DNA from: Micromonospora terminaliae
Lineage (GTDB): Bacteria; Actinomycetota; Actinomycetes; Mycobacteriales; Micromonosporaceae
NCBI RefSeq assembly: GCF_009671205.1
Contig: NZ_CP045309.1
Span: 1,922,001 to 1,986,000 of the forward strand
Length of the DNA stretch: 64,000 nucleotides
Reading direction: 5' to 3'
Part shown: in pieces, positions 54,185 to 63,377 of the stretch
How positions within the stretch are numbered: position 1 is the stretch's first letter
Layout of the letters: each line of letters begins with the position of its first letter
The notes under the pieces: generated by a model
Database searches by the model: none
What the model was told of the DNA's origin: nothing
The model's input: the letters and a program-made list of their open reading frames with translations, nothing else
Made by a program: the position numbers and the translations under genes

Positions 54185-57100
54185 GGGCGACCGCGACAGC
54201 GCTCAACGAGATGTCGAGCTCCTTGCGGGCGGCCAGCTCATGCCGGATGTCCGTGCGACGAGCCTGCAGGTTGCGCAGCCGCCCCTCGTTCATCCGGACG
54301 ACGCTCGGCCCCCGGCCGTCGAAGCGTAGCTGCTGGAGGACGCTGCGAGTCTTTTGGATCTGAAGATCCAGCGAGCCCTCACGGGCCCGGATCCGCCCCT
54401 CCACCAAGGCGGTGTTCTCCTGTTGCCGGAGGCGCTCGGTTTCCCGGTGCCGTACCGCGAGGTGTTCCTGAGCCTGCCGCCACACCTCATGTACGTCAGC
54501 CGGCGGAATGAGCCGGCCGTCCGTGAGCCGACCTTCCGCCAGGGCGGTGAGGATGGCATCCCCGACATCGGGGTTCGGTTCGCGCGTGTCGAGGTCGATC
54601 GCCGTCGCCCAGAGTTCGAGCAGCTTTCGCAGACCGCTCGTCTCCGCGAGGTCGATGGTCACCAGGTACCGCTTCCCTGGCGGTAGCCCCGGAACCGCGA
54701 CGGAGCCGTACCGTCGTAGGTCCAACGTCTCGTCATCGAGCACTTCCAGGGCGAGCTTCACGAGTGGATGCCTGCTCGACAGCAGCTCGGCGTCGTACTT
54801 ACTCGCCGTCTCCGGCTGGAACGTGCACTCCAGCGGCGTCCCGTTCTGCAAAAGCGCGGCGAGCTTCGACCGGGTGAGCCGGCTGCCGCCTTCACCTACC
54901 CGGCTGGACCGCAGCCGCTCCGCCAGATCGCGTGACCCAATCACCTTAAAGATGCCGTTCTTGTCGGCCTTGCGCCGCTTACCGCCAAGCCGCTGGAAGA
55001 GCTTGTCGAGCAACCGCTGGATTTCTGCGGCGCCGATGAAGCGGCCGTTTCCGGGTCCGGACTCTGTGAACCCCTCAATCAGCAGGCCGTCGAGGCCCGA
55101 CAACTGGGCCTGCGAGGCCCGCAGCTCCTCAATCTCGTGGGACCGCTGCTGCATCGCCACCGCGACCCGTTCGACCTCCCGCCGTCGGGCGGCCGCGTCG
55201 AGCCTCGGGTCGAGCAGCTGTTTGGTGATGTCACCGAGCTGGTCACGCAGGATCGGTTCCAACTCGCCGATGGAGCTCTCGAACACCCCGATGCGGTGGT
55301 AGAGCCGCTGGAAGATGTCGGTCTCGATCGTCCCGGGCACGTGCATGTTGTAGATGAAGATCTTCTCGTGCTCCTGGCCGAACCGGTCGAGGCGGCCGAT
55401 GCGCTGCTCCACCCGCATCGGGTTCCACGGCAGGTCGTAGTTGACCAGGACATTGCAGAACTCGAAGTCCAGGCCCTCGGAGCCGACCTCGCTCAACAGC
55501 AGGATTTCAAACTGTCCGGCGCGGAACTCTCGCATGATCGCTTCTCGCTCCGGCATCGGCACTCCGCCGTGCATCACCCGCACTTTGAAGTGCTCCTGCA
55601 GGCGCCCCGCCAGGTAACCAAGCGTGCGACGGAAGAACGAGAAGATCATCACCTGCCGGAGGCCAGCGGCGCGGACCTTGAGCAACTCGGCGAGGAGCTG
55701 GTCGTACTTGCTGTCGACGCGCAGCCGTACCGCGAGCGCTGGGACGTCCAGCAGGCCCGCCACGTCAGCCGCGATCTCCTCCTCTGGGTCGTCGATCTCC
55801 TGCCAGAACTGCTCCGGGTTGCGCTCCCGGACCAACTGCTGTGAGGCAGGGATGCAACTTGCGGCCTGCCGCAGCGGCATCTGCATCGCAAAGCCTGGGG
55901 GAGTGTTCATCTCCAACGCTCGACTCATGTACCAGGCGTAAACCGCGTCGTAGTACGCCTGCTCCTGCTCGGTCCACACCACGTTGATGTTGCGAGCCTC
56001 GCGTATCGCCTTCCGGTCCGGAACCTCCGCCTTCCGGGTACGGGTGAGGACGCCTCCGAGCACGTTCAGGTCGGCAAGGAGCCGGCGTGACCGGGCCACC
56101 TCGTCGTAGTCGAGCGGTCGGTCAACATCAAACAGCGAACGGAGCAGCTCGTAGTCAGGTCGATCGGTGATCGTCCTGCCGAACTGAAGGGTGTCCAGCT
56201 CCGACAGGCTGCGCACCAGCTCGCGCGGTGTCTTGCGTCCCTCGTGGAGAAGTGACCGAGCCACCTCGTTCAAGACCTGGTTCGGCCTCAGCTGGGCCGC
56301 GAAGACGGCCCGGTCGCCGAAGTGGCCCTCGTCGAGGAGGTTCATCAGGTTGAACAGGTCGTCATTGCCCAGGTTGAGTGGCGTCGCGGACAGGAAGACC
56401 AGGTAGTCGGACCAGTCGGCGAGAAGTCGTCCCAGAGCGTGCGACTTGCTCTCCCGGTTCCGCAGGTAGTGGGCCTCGTCGACGATGACGAGGTCCAACC
56501 GCGGGTGAAGATCGTTGAGCTGCTCCAGGACGCCATCGGCGCCGCGCAGTGCCTCGAGCGAGACGACGCCGTGAAGGGTCGGCTCGTCTCCGTCCCGCAG
56601 CCGCTCGGCGAAGTCAGCGAGATCCCGGGGTCGGAGGATCTCGAGCTGGCGATCGAATCGCCGACCCATCTCCGCCTTCCACTTGAGGGTCAGCACCGCG
56701 GGGGCGACGACAAGGACCCGGTCGAGCCGGGACCGCTGCTCCAACTCGCTCCAGATGAGCCCAGCCTCAATCGTCTTGCCGAGACCCACCTCGTCGGCGA
56801 TGAGCAGCCGCCCCGATGAGCCGGTGAGCACCTTCAGCACCGGCTTGAACTGATACGCCCTGAACACCGTTTTGCTGGAGGCAAACGAGTACAGCGTGTC
56901 GGTCAATGGGTGACGCAGCTTGGTCCAGGTCAGGGTGAGGGACAGCTCCTCGGCGCCGACCGGCGGCTGTGACAACCAGAAGGCGGGATCTCGCGGGTCG
57001 CCGACGACCAGTACGAGCGAGTCTTCGTTGTAGCGCTTGATCTCCCCGTACAGGTCGACCTGGTACTGGTAGGTGCCGGCCAACGGCAGCGCCTCCTTGA

Positions 57101-57518
57101 CACGGCCGATACCGCCGGCGCCACTCCTGGTGCGAACCATATCGCCACGTCGAAACTTCGCCTGCCCAGCGAACGCCTCGGCCCCCGGCCACAGGGCTTC
57201 GTACACGATGCCGGCGTGCACCAGGTGCCCGTCCTCCGTGTATCGCGAGCGCGCCCTTCCCGGTCGCGCCGGCTCCCCGCCGGACGTGACGATGGCCGCG
57301 TGCCACGAACCGGCGCGCTTGAAGGCGTATGTGCCTTGGTGGAGCAGCCGGACCAGCGAGTTCGCCGGCGCTTCGCGCACTTCGCCGGCGAGCGTGCTCA
57401 CCACATCCCGATCGCTCTCGGCTACCTCACCGACGACGAGGCACGTCGCCGCCTCGAGTTGCTCCAACCAGTCGAAGCCGTGCTGTGGCGGCTCGTACCG
57501 AAGGTCGTCTTCGACCAC
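54138..57518 (-). CDS. SNF2/RapA-like helicase
   Basis: 1126 residues from GTG 57518. The first 230 residues include YTEDGHLVHAGIVYEALW and KFRRGDMVRTRSGAGGIG. The helicase follows: LLIADEVGLGKTIEAG near 240, VIVDEAHYLRNRES near 345, FLSATPLNLGND near 372, SEVGSEGLDFEF, and EQRIGRLDRFGQEHE near 710. The C-terminal 400 residues are helical. It differs from DrmD in its N-terminus and its length. RapA-like proteins remodel protein-nucleic acid complexes. Its 3' end overlaps the Hsp70 gene's 3' end by 47 bases, so the two transcripts are antisense there. The GTG start is not certain. Confidence 0.88.
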   Translation of the reverse strand: MVEDDLRYEPPQHGFDWLEQLEAATCLVVGEVAESDRDVVSTLAGEVREAPANSLVRLLHQGTYAFKRAGSWHAAIVTSGGEPARPGRARSRYTEDGHLVHAGIVYEALWPGAEAFAGQAKFRRGDMVRTRSGAGGIGRVKEALPLAGTYQYQVDLYGEIKRYNEDSLVLVVGDPRDPAFWLSQPPVGAEELSLTLTWTKLRHPLTDTLYSFASSKTVFRAYQFKPVLKVLTGSSGRLLIADEVGLGKTIEAGLIWSELEQRSRLDRVLVVAPAVLTLKWKAEMGRRFDRQLEILRPRDLADFAERLRDGDEPTLHGVVSLEALRGADGVLEQLNDLHPRLDLVIVDEAHYLRNRESKSHALGRLLADWSDYLVFLSATPLNLGNDDLFNLMNLLDEGHFGDRAVFAAQLRPNQVLNEVARSLLHEGRKTPRELVRSLSELDTLQFGRTITDRPDYELLRSLFDVDRPLDYDEVARSRRLLADLNVLGGVLTRTRKAEVPDRKAIREARNINVVWTEQEQAYYDAVYAWYMSRALEMNTPPGFAMQMPLRQAASCIPASQQLVRERNPEQFWQEIDDPEEEIAADVAGLLDVPALAVRLRVDSKYDQLLAELLKVRAAGLRQVMIFSFFRRTLGYLAGRLQEHFKVRVMHGGVPMPEREAIMREFRAGQFEILLLSEVGSEGLDFEFCNVLVNYDLPWNPMRVEQRIGRLDRFGQEHEKIFIYNMHVPGTIETDIFQRLYHRIGVFESSIGELEPILRDQLGDITKQLLDPRLDAAARRREVERVAVAMQQRSHEIEELRASQAQLSGLDGLLIEGFTESGPGNGRFIGAAEIQRLLDKLFQRLGGKRRKADKNGIFKVIGSRDLAERLRSSRVGEGGSRLTRSKLAALLQNGTPLECTFQPETASKYDAELLSSRHPLVKLALEVLDDETLDLRRYGSVAVPGLPPGKRYLVTIDLAETSGLRKLLELWATAIDLDTREPNPDVGDAILTALAEGRLTDGRLIPPADVHEVWRQAQEHLAVRHRETERLRQQENTALVEGRIRAREGSLDLQIQKTRSVLQQLRFDGRGPSVVRMNEGRLRNLQARRTDIRHELAARKELDISLSAVAVALIESAEPTPSPCTRG

Positions 57519-57966
57519 GCCCTGGCCCCCGTCCTGCCCGCGTACGTTGAGCCTCGATCTTGGTAGAGGAAGAGTTGCTGTTGCAGGGCCGCTCGTCCAG
57601 AAGCCGTTCCGCCATTCGTGTCGGCCGCCGCCCCGGGGGAGACGCCGGAGGAGGCGCTTGAAGGCAACGAGGCAAGGCGTGTGCGGTCAGTCCTCGTCCA
57701 GAATCGGGAAGCCTTCGCCCGTCGCACCCGGCCTCCGCTCTGCCTGTTGCTGAATCCACGCGCTCGTACCGGTGACCTCCAGCCGCTAAACCCCGAGGCA
57801 GAACCTGCACTTGCCGAACCTCTCGGCCCATGCGGAACTCACGGGGAACTAGGAGGAAACCAGCTGACTCGATCCGTCCGCACGGCAGATTCCTGCCCGT
57901 TCATCATGATCGAGGATGTGAGGTACTGAACACGACCTCCGGCTCCAGTCGCGTCGTCCCGGCGCC
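57519..57966. other. 448-bp divergent intergenic region without a supported gene
   Basis: It separates the SNF2 helicase start from the HEPN-CBS gene. Open frames on the minus strand here are Arg/Ser-rich and unsupported. A G/C-rich pattern continues throughout, and I see no clear hairpin or promoter box, though both divergent promoters should lie here. Confidence 0.5.
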
Positions 57967-58713
57967 GTGGCAGTGTCTCCGCCCGTGACCATCACGACGG
58001 CGGGTGCGCGATTCCTCGCAGCGTTCAACGACATCGAGAATCACATCCGAGCGAGCCTGCGCGCGGACGTCAGCGTCGGGTTCGCGCAGTTGGCCCGGGA
58101 GTACGCCGATAAGAAGCGGCCGCCGAATCACCACAAGAGTGCCCTGGTGGCGTTCGCTTCGTTGCGGAACGCGATCAGCCACGGTACCTACTACGGCGGC
58201 CGGCCGATCGCTGAGCCGGTAGAGGCCGTCGTGCTGGAGATCGAGCGGCTCCGACAGCAGATCCTCGAGCCACCGCTGGCACTGACCGTCCTCGGTTCCG
58301 GCAAGGTCTGCGTGGTGCAGCCGGACGATCCGATCAGTGTTGCACTGGACCATGTCCGCACCTTCGGGTACTCGCAACTGCCGGTGTATGACGGCGACGG
58401 CTATCGCGGCGTCCTGACCACCAACGCCATCGCTCGGTGGCTCGCGGACCAGTTGACCAGGAACACCGGGATCGCGGAGGAAGAGCCGGTCTCGCAGGTG
58501 CTCGCGTTCGCCGAGCCGGGGGATGACGCCCTCCTAGTTCCCAGGACGATCACGGTGGTGGATGCCATCGACAAGCTCAGCCGAGGCAGGCAGGCCGGGC
58601 AGTTGAGCGCGGCGCTCATCATCACTCAGAACGGGAGCAGGAAGGAGAAGCCGCTGCGTCTGGTCGCTCCGTACGACCTTCCGGTACTGACCGCGGCCCT
58701 CGCCATCACCTGA
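57967..58713 (+). CDS. HEPN-CBS fusion protein
   Basis: 248 residues from GTG 57967 (a second GTG at 57985 is possible). The N-terminal helical domain (15-95) has RFLAAFNDIENHIRASL and LRNAISHGTYYGG, where R67-N68-x3-H72 fits the R-polar-x3-H HEPN RNase motif. Two CBS repeats follow: SVALDHVRTFGYSQLPVYDG and GVLTTNAIARWLAD, then VVDAIDKLSRGRQAGQLSAA. A nucleotide-controlled RNase is a sensible guess. It is the mirror image, in domain order, of the protein at 11025-11810. It stands alone between helicase genes and may be the killing arm of the array; that is inference. Confidence 0.75.
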   Translation: MAVSPPVTITTAGARFLAAFNDIENHIRASLRADVSVGFAQLAREYADKKRPPNHHKSALVAFASLRNAISHGTYYGGRPIAEPVEAVVLEIERLRQQILEPPLALTVLGSGKVCVVQPDDPISVALDHVRTFGYSQLPVYDGDGYRGVLTTNAIARWLADQLTRNTGIAEEEPVSQVLAFAEPGDDALLVPRTITVVDAIDKLSRGRQAGQLSAALIITQNGSRKEKPLRLVAPYDLPVLTAALAIT

Positions 58714-58798
58714 TTCTTCTGGTTCCCCGCGGGGATGCGCCGCCGCTGGCCCCGCCTCATCGGCCGGAGCCAGCGGTGCGAGCGGCGAGAGCCGGAAG

Positions 58799-59299
58799 TC
58801 AGCCGGCGAGCGGGCTGAAGCTGCGGCCGTCGAGCACGTTGATGAGCTCGTCGTCGCGGGTGACCTCATAGCCGCGCTCGCGCAGCTCCGCCACCAGCTC
58901 GCTCTCGTGGTCGATCGGGATCTCGAGGAAATCACCGTTGTGCGCGGTGAACTGGCGCTTGCCGAACCGGTCCTGGAGATCCTCGGGGAGCAGCTCTAAC
59001 GCGCGCTCGGTGACCATCCGGGGCCAGTCGCCCTCCATGACCGTGCCCAGCTCGTTGATGTCGAAGGGCTTGCCGTCGGCGTAGTCGTCGTCCTCCGGCT
59101 CGTAGCACTCGGGGCCGGCAGGGTTCCACAGGTGGGTCATCTGGACCTGGCGGGCTTCGCCCCACGTGCGGGCGGCGGCCAGCGCCTTGATCTCCTCGGC
59201 CTCCTCGGTGGCGGTGTTCGCGTCGGCAAAGGCCAGGCAGTCGTGCAGCTGCGCGTGGCCGTAGACCAGGCGCCGGGGGTTCGGGTGGTGCGTCTTCAT
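58799..59299 (-). CDS. Hypothetical acidic protein
   Basis: 166 residues from ATG 59299 (MKTHHPNPRRLVYGHAQLH). It is acidic (CYEPEDDDYADGKPFDINEL) with a C-terminal ESELVAELRERGYEVTRDDE. The first part has helical AFADANTATEEAEEIKALAA. No family recognised. The frame starts further upstream at 59329, but this Met fits better. It is convergent with the HEPN-CBS gene and separated from it by 85 bases. Confidence 0.6.
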   Translation of the reverse strand: MKTHHPNPRRLVYGHAQLHDCLAFADANTATEEAEEIKALAAARTWGEARQVQMTHLWNPAGPECYEPEDDDYADGKPFDINELGTVMEGDWPRMVTERALELLPEDLQDRFGKRQFTAHNGDFLEIPIDHESELVAELRERGYEVTRDDELINVLDGRSFSPLAG

Positions 59300-59601
59300 G
59301 GCGCACATCCTGCCGAATGGGTACGACATTCAAGATCAGGTGTTGATGCGGCGATCGAAAGCGGGATCGGCCATGGTGCACGGCCGGTTGGACCAACAGA
59401 TGATCACGAAGGGTGACGCTGACCTGCGATCCGGGCAAACGATCCTGTCCGGACGGACCAGCCACCGGCGGCGGCACCATGCCTCTAGCGGTGTAGCTGG
59501 GAACACCCCGGAGCCGAGGTGGCCTGTCATAACGGGTCGGCGGCATATGCCGAGGCGATCCGCGACGGCGCGGCGCACGGCAGCGCGTGCGAGCGGGACG
59601 T
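59300..59601. other. 302-bp stretch without a supported gene
   Basis: It lies between two minus-strand hypothetical genes. No domain or hairpin seen. It should hold the promoter of the downstream acidic-protein gene. Confidence 0.45.
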
Positions 59602-60111
59602 TCAGTCAAATCGGTCAAGTAGCCGATGTACTTCCTCGTAGCGCGGAAGCATGACAATCGGCTGGCCCAGTCTGTCAGCGTTAGAGCCGAAGAAGACTGG
59701 AGCTACGAAGTGCTGAGACCTGCGTTGGAGCGCGCGTACCAGCGGTAACATCAGCGGGCCGTAATTGCTCGGCCAGAGGCAGCCGACGTGTCCAACCCAG
59801 GTGACTAGCCCGACCAGGTTGTCCAGCTTGTAGATTGGATCCGGAGGCGCTGGGTAGAGTGCTGCCGCGTACCACGGGTCCCTGTCCGGATCAAACCCAT
59901 GCGGCGACGTGGAGCATAGGCGATGGATCCTCCTCTCATTGTGATGCGATCCGTAAATCCATCTCGCCTTTGCGTCCCACCCGTCGATCGTCACGAACTC
60001 TTTCATGCTCGTGGTGGTTGCTATGGCGCGCTTCGCGCGCTTCCAGGATATGTTGGGAGGGTCCACCTTCTCAAAGGGTACCCACGCTGGCTCAACAAAC
60101 CTGTAGTCCAA
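59602..60111 (-). CDS. Hypothetical protein with lower GC than its neighbours
   Basis: 169 residues from TTG 60111, with GGAAG upstream. The sequence has many aromatics (WVPFEKVDPPNISW, WDAKARWIYGSHHNERR, VGHVGCLWPSNYG) and a C-terminal VMLPRYEEVHRLLDRF. No family recognised. Codons such as ATA, TTA, AAT and GAT are common here but rare in the flanks, so the gene was probably acquired recently. The start is uncertain, because no ATG fits and the frame may begin elsewhere. Confidence 0.55.
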   Translation of the reverse strand: MDYRFVEPAWVPFEKVDPPNISWKRAKRAIATTTSMKEFVTIDGWDAKARWIYGSHHNERRIHRLCSTSPHGFDPDRDPWYAAALYPAPPDPIYKLDNLVGLVTWVGHVGCLWPSNYGPLMLPLVRALQRRSQHFVAPVFFGSNADRLGQPIVMLPRYEEVHRLLDRFD

Positions 60112-60224
60112 GCTTCACTTCCAGTAGTCGTTGTTGAATGCGGCGGATAACGTAGTTAAACGGCCCCTGCTCCCGCCGCCTCCGCCGCTGACCAGCCGTA
60201 CGGCCACCACGCCCTACCAACGTG

Positions 60225-60248
60225 ACGCCAGGCGCTCGCCCCTGGCGT
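60225..60248 (-). terminator. Hairpin downstream of the helicase gene
   Basis: ACGCCAGG (60225-60232) pairs with CCTGGCGT (60241-60248) across an 8-base loop. It lies 31 bases past the stop of the minus-strand helicase gene at 60279, where a terminator is expected. Confidence 0.6.
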
Positions 60249-60278
60249 AGCCAGGATGATGAGCCGAGCCACTTCTCG

Positions 60279-63200
60279 TCACGGCTGGCTTCGTTCCGGC
60301 GCGGGTCGCAGATCCAGAACGTCGGGAACGCCCACTGCCTCGCTCTCCCGTCGCCGCAGCAGGTTCAGCAGGTCCTCTTGCCGCGGCTGACCGAACGCCA
60401 GCCGGTATCGCACCAGGTCCGCCTTGAGCCGGTCGAGCTTCGCCTGGTCGCGGCTGAGCGGGTACGGCAGGACGTGCCGCTCGATCTTCGCCGGCCCCGG
60501 GAACACCCAGTACGGTGCGAAGTCTCCCAACGCTCCGGAGCGCGCGCGGGCCGCGTCGTAGAGGGCCTTCCACACGTCCGAGTCGGGGGAGCGCAGGGCG
60601 TCGGCGCGGTGCGCGGCGGCCAGGTTGCGGCGGACGGCGTGGCCGCCGAATCGGTGCACCCGCCCTTCACGCTGCTCGAAGTCGACGGGGTTGGCGGGGG
60701 TGTTCCAGTGCACGACCGCCGAGCACCACTGGTGGAAGTCGATGCCCTCTTGGCCGGCGCTGGTGGTGGCGACAACGAATGGCCAGAACGGGCTGTTGAA
60801 GGCACGCCGTACGGCGACCTTGCGGTCGACCTGGGACTGTTCCTCACCGCGGCCGCCGTAGCGTAGCGCGAACCGGCCGGGCAGCCTGATCGGCTGCCGG
60901 GGGTGGTGCGGGTCGAAGGCGACGTACGTTGACGGGCGGCTGGCGATCGCCTGCCGCGCCTCGTCGGCGAGTTTCCACAGCTCCTCGTCGTTGAGCGGAG
61001 TGTCGGAGGCCGTGCTGCGCAGCGTGTGCAGGTGCTCGTCGAGGACGGCCTGCAGACCGCCGGCCGCGCAGTACCGCAGAACCGCCTGCCAGTAGACCTG
61101 GCCCATCTCTAGGTTTTCCAGCAGTTGCGCGGATTCGGGCCGGTTGAACAGGGAGCGCAGCCCGTTGGCCAGCAGCGCGGCCGCGCGCCAATGTCCGCCG
61201 GGTGTGACGGCGCTGCCGGGGTGGATCAGCCGCGACAGTGCCCGCCAGGCGATGTTGCCGGGGCCGTGCAGGCCGATCGCCGTGACAGTGTCGAGCAGCC
61301 CGTCCGGCTGGCCCACTGCCGGGTGGCCGGCCTGGCCGGCCAGCTCGCGGGCGCGGGCCACGTGCCGGTCCAGACCCGTGGCCGGCCCCTCCTCGTCGGC
61401 GGACGCTCCCCCCATGGCCGCGGCGGCATCCTCAATGCCGGGATCCCCGCCCGGCCATCGGAAGACCAGCTCCCACGGCTCCGCCGAACCGCCCTCGGTC
61501 GTCGCCGGCCACGCGGCCACGTGCGCGTGTAGCCGCTCCCGGACCTCCCGCTCGATGACGGCGAGCGTCGGGGTCTCGTCCGGCCGTTTCCGGGCTGCGT
61601 CGAGCGGGTCGCACAGGGCTGCCAGGGCGGGATGTGGCCAGAACAGGGCGAGCGCGCTCATCGCGGCTGGACGATCGTGCTCCATGCGGTAGTCGAGGTG
61701 GCGGTGTCCTTCGCCGGCGCGGCCCAGCCGGCGCTCGGCTTCGTAGCTGAGCAGTCCTGCCACGGCGGTGGGGGTGGCGTTCCAGGAGGAGAACAGTAGC
61801 CGCTTGGTGATGCCCTCCCGGGCCGCCGTCGCGAACGGCTCACCGAGCGCGTGATACGGCAGCGACGGCGGTAGCCACAGCAGCTGCCACCAGCCGCGGT
61901 CGACGGTGTCCGTGGCGAGCTGCCGCAGCCGACTGTTGCCCAGATCGACCGGTTCTCGGCGGCTGATCGCGTCGGCGTCCAGCAGCTGCGCGGAGGCCAG
62001 CAGCGCGGGCACCTCCGGGTGCGGATGCCCGTCGAGCGCCGCGCGGACCTTGTCGCCCAGCTGGTAGCCGTCGAGGAAGTTCAGGAAGTACGGGGCGGAC
62101 TTCCAGTACTCGACAGTCATCGGGGCGCCTACCGCCTCGGCGATCTTGCGCATCGCGACGTAGCTGCGCACGTCCCGGACGTCGAGATCGTCGGCAAGGC
62201 TCAGCTGCTCGCGCAGCATCCCGTCCTGACCCAGCATGGGCCGTTCGGTGCGGCACATGACCCGCAGCAGCAGGCCGCGCAGCCAGTCACGCAGGTCGCC
62301 GCAGGGCTCGCCGCGCACCAGCGCGTCCCGGTACGACTCGAACGCCTTGGTCACGTCAGCGTGCCACGGCTCGTCGTCGCTGAGGAATCGCAGCACCTGC
62401 CGGAAGTCGGCGTAGTGGTCCTCGCCGGCGGCGGCCTCCTCGGCGAAGGTGAACGGCTTGTACGGGGTGGCCGACAGCAGCAGCACCCGGGCGGACCGGT
62501 AGTCGAACAAATGTCGGGCGAGCTCGGCTCCCTCGCCGCCGTTCGGGTCGAGCAGTTCCCGGAACCGCTGGAACTCGTCGAGAATGATCAAGTCGGGTTC
62601 GAGAACCTCGACGCCGGCTGTGGCCAGCGCCGTACGCAGGTCGCCGGTGAGCTTGCGGGCGGTCTCCCTCAGCGCGTCGGGCAGGACAGCCCGTCGGCCG
62701 ATCCCGTCGAGCAGCGCGTCGAACTCGCCGAGCAGGCCCCGCCGCCGGGCCTGGCGCAGAAACTCGCCGCTGATCGTGGGATCGAGTTTCCGATTCAGGG
62801 ACACCCACAGTCGGTTGCACTGGTCCTCGAACCGTTCCGGGGTGGAGACGCCCGCCTGCAACGCCCGCAGCGCCGCCCGGGTTCGCCAGCCGTCCCACGA
62901 GCTCGCTTGCTCGAGGATCAGAAACAGCAGCGCCCGTTCTTCCGCCGTGCCGGTCCGCCAGCCCTGGTCGAAGGAGGTGCCGGGGGTGAACGCGACCAGG
63001 TTGATCGGCTTGCCGGCGCTGGCGGTCGCGGCGTTGAGCTGGTCCGCGTGCTTGGCGAGCAGGGTAAGCCGGCTGGACAGAGTGACCGTCTCGTCCGGGG
63101 TGACCCGGAGCCGCTCGATGTTCTGCCGCGCGACGTCCTGGTTGGAGCAGACGTATATGACGTCGACCCGCTCCACGCTGTCGTCGTCCTGCAGCCGCTG

Positions 63201-63377
63201 CAAGGCCTGCGCGATGACGCCTCGCGCGACGACACTCTTACCGAGCCCGGTCTCGTCGGCGACCAGGAACCGACGGGTCGGGTCGGCGCCGAAGTACCGA
63301 TCGATGACATGGGCGACGGTGGCGCGCTGGAAGTCCTTCAATCCGGCCATGACCGGGCCGGCGTCGTACCGTTTCAC
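60279..63377 (-). CDS. Superfamily 2 helicase
   Basis: 1032 residues from GTG 63377, which overlaps the upstream stop (GTGA). The helicase starts almost at the N-terminus: FLVADETGLGKSVVARG near 45, LIILDEFQRFREL near 266 (DEFQ in place of DEAH), and LLLSATPYKPF near 300. A middle insert of about 400 residues follows. The C-terminal half has ATTSAGQEGIDFHQW and FEQREGRVHRFGGHAV near 890. That is the EGR-x2-R motif VI of SNF2-like and RapA-like proteins. It is coupled to the preceding partial gene, so the two products probably work together. Substrate and role unknown. Confidence 0.85.
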   Translation of the reverse strand: MKRYDAGPVMAGLKDFQRATVAHVIDRYFGADPTRRFLVADETGLGKSVVARGVIAQALQRLQDDDSVERVDVIYVCSNQDVARQNIERLRVTPDETVTLSSRLTLLAKHADQLNAATASAGKPINLVAFTPGTSFDQGWRTGTAEERALLFLILEQASSWDGWRTRAALRALQAGVSTPERFEDQCNRLWVSLNRKLDPTISGEFLRQARRRGLLGEFDALLDGIGRRAVLPDALRETARKLTGDLRTALATAGVEVLEPDLIILDEFQRFRELLDPNGGEGAELARHLFDYRSARVLLLSATPYKPFTFAEEAAAGEDHYADFRQVLRFLSDDEPWHADVTKAFESYRDALVRGEPCGDLRDWLRGLLLRVMCRTERPMLGQDGMLREQLSLADDLDVRDVRSYVAMRKIAEAVGAPMTVEYWKSAPYFLNFLDGYQLGDKVRAALDGHPHPEVPALLASAQLLDADAISRREPVDLGNSRLRQLATDTVDRGWWQLLWLPPSLPYHALGEPFATAAREGITKRLLFSSWNATPTAVAGLLSYEAERRLGRAGEGHRHLDYRMEHDRPAAMSALALFWPHPALAALCDPLDAARKRPDETPTLAVIEREVRERLHAHVAAWPATTEGGSAEPWELVFRWPGGDPGIEDAAAAMGGASADEEGPATGLDRHVARARELAGQAGHPAVGQPDGLLDTVTAIGLHGPGNIAWRALSRLIHPGSAVTPGGHWRAAALLANGLRSLFNRPESAQLLENLEMGQVYWQAVLRYCAAGGLQAVLDEHLHTLRSTASDTPLNDEELWKLADEARQAIASRPSTYVAFDPHHPRQPIRLPGRFALRYGGRGEEQSQVDRKVAVRRAFNSPFWPFVVATTSAGQEGIDFHQWCSAVVHWNTPANPVDFEQREGRVHRFGGHAVRRNLAAAHRADALRSPDSDVWKALYDAARARSGALGDFAPYWVFPGPAKIERHVLPYPLSRDQAKLDRLKADLVRYRLAFGQPRQEDLLNLLRRRESEAVGVPDVLDLRPAPERSQP

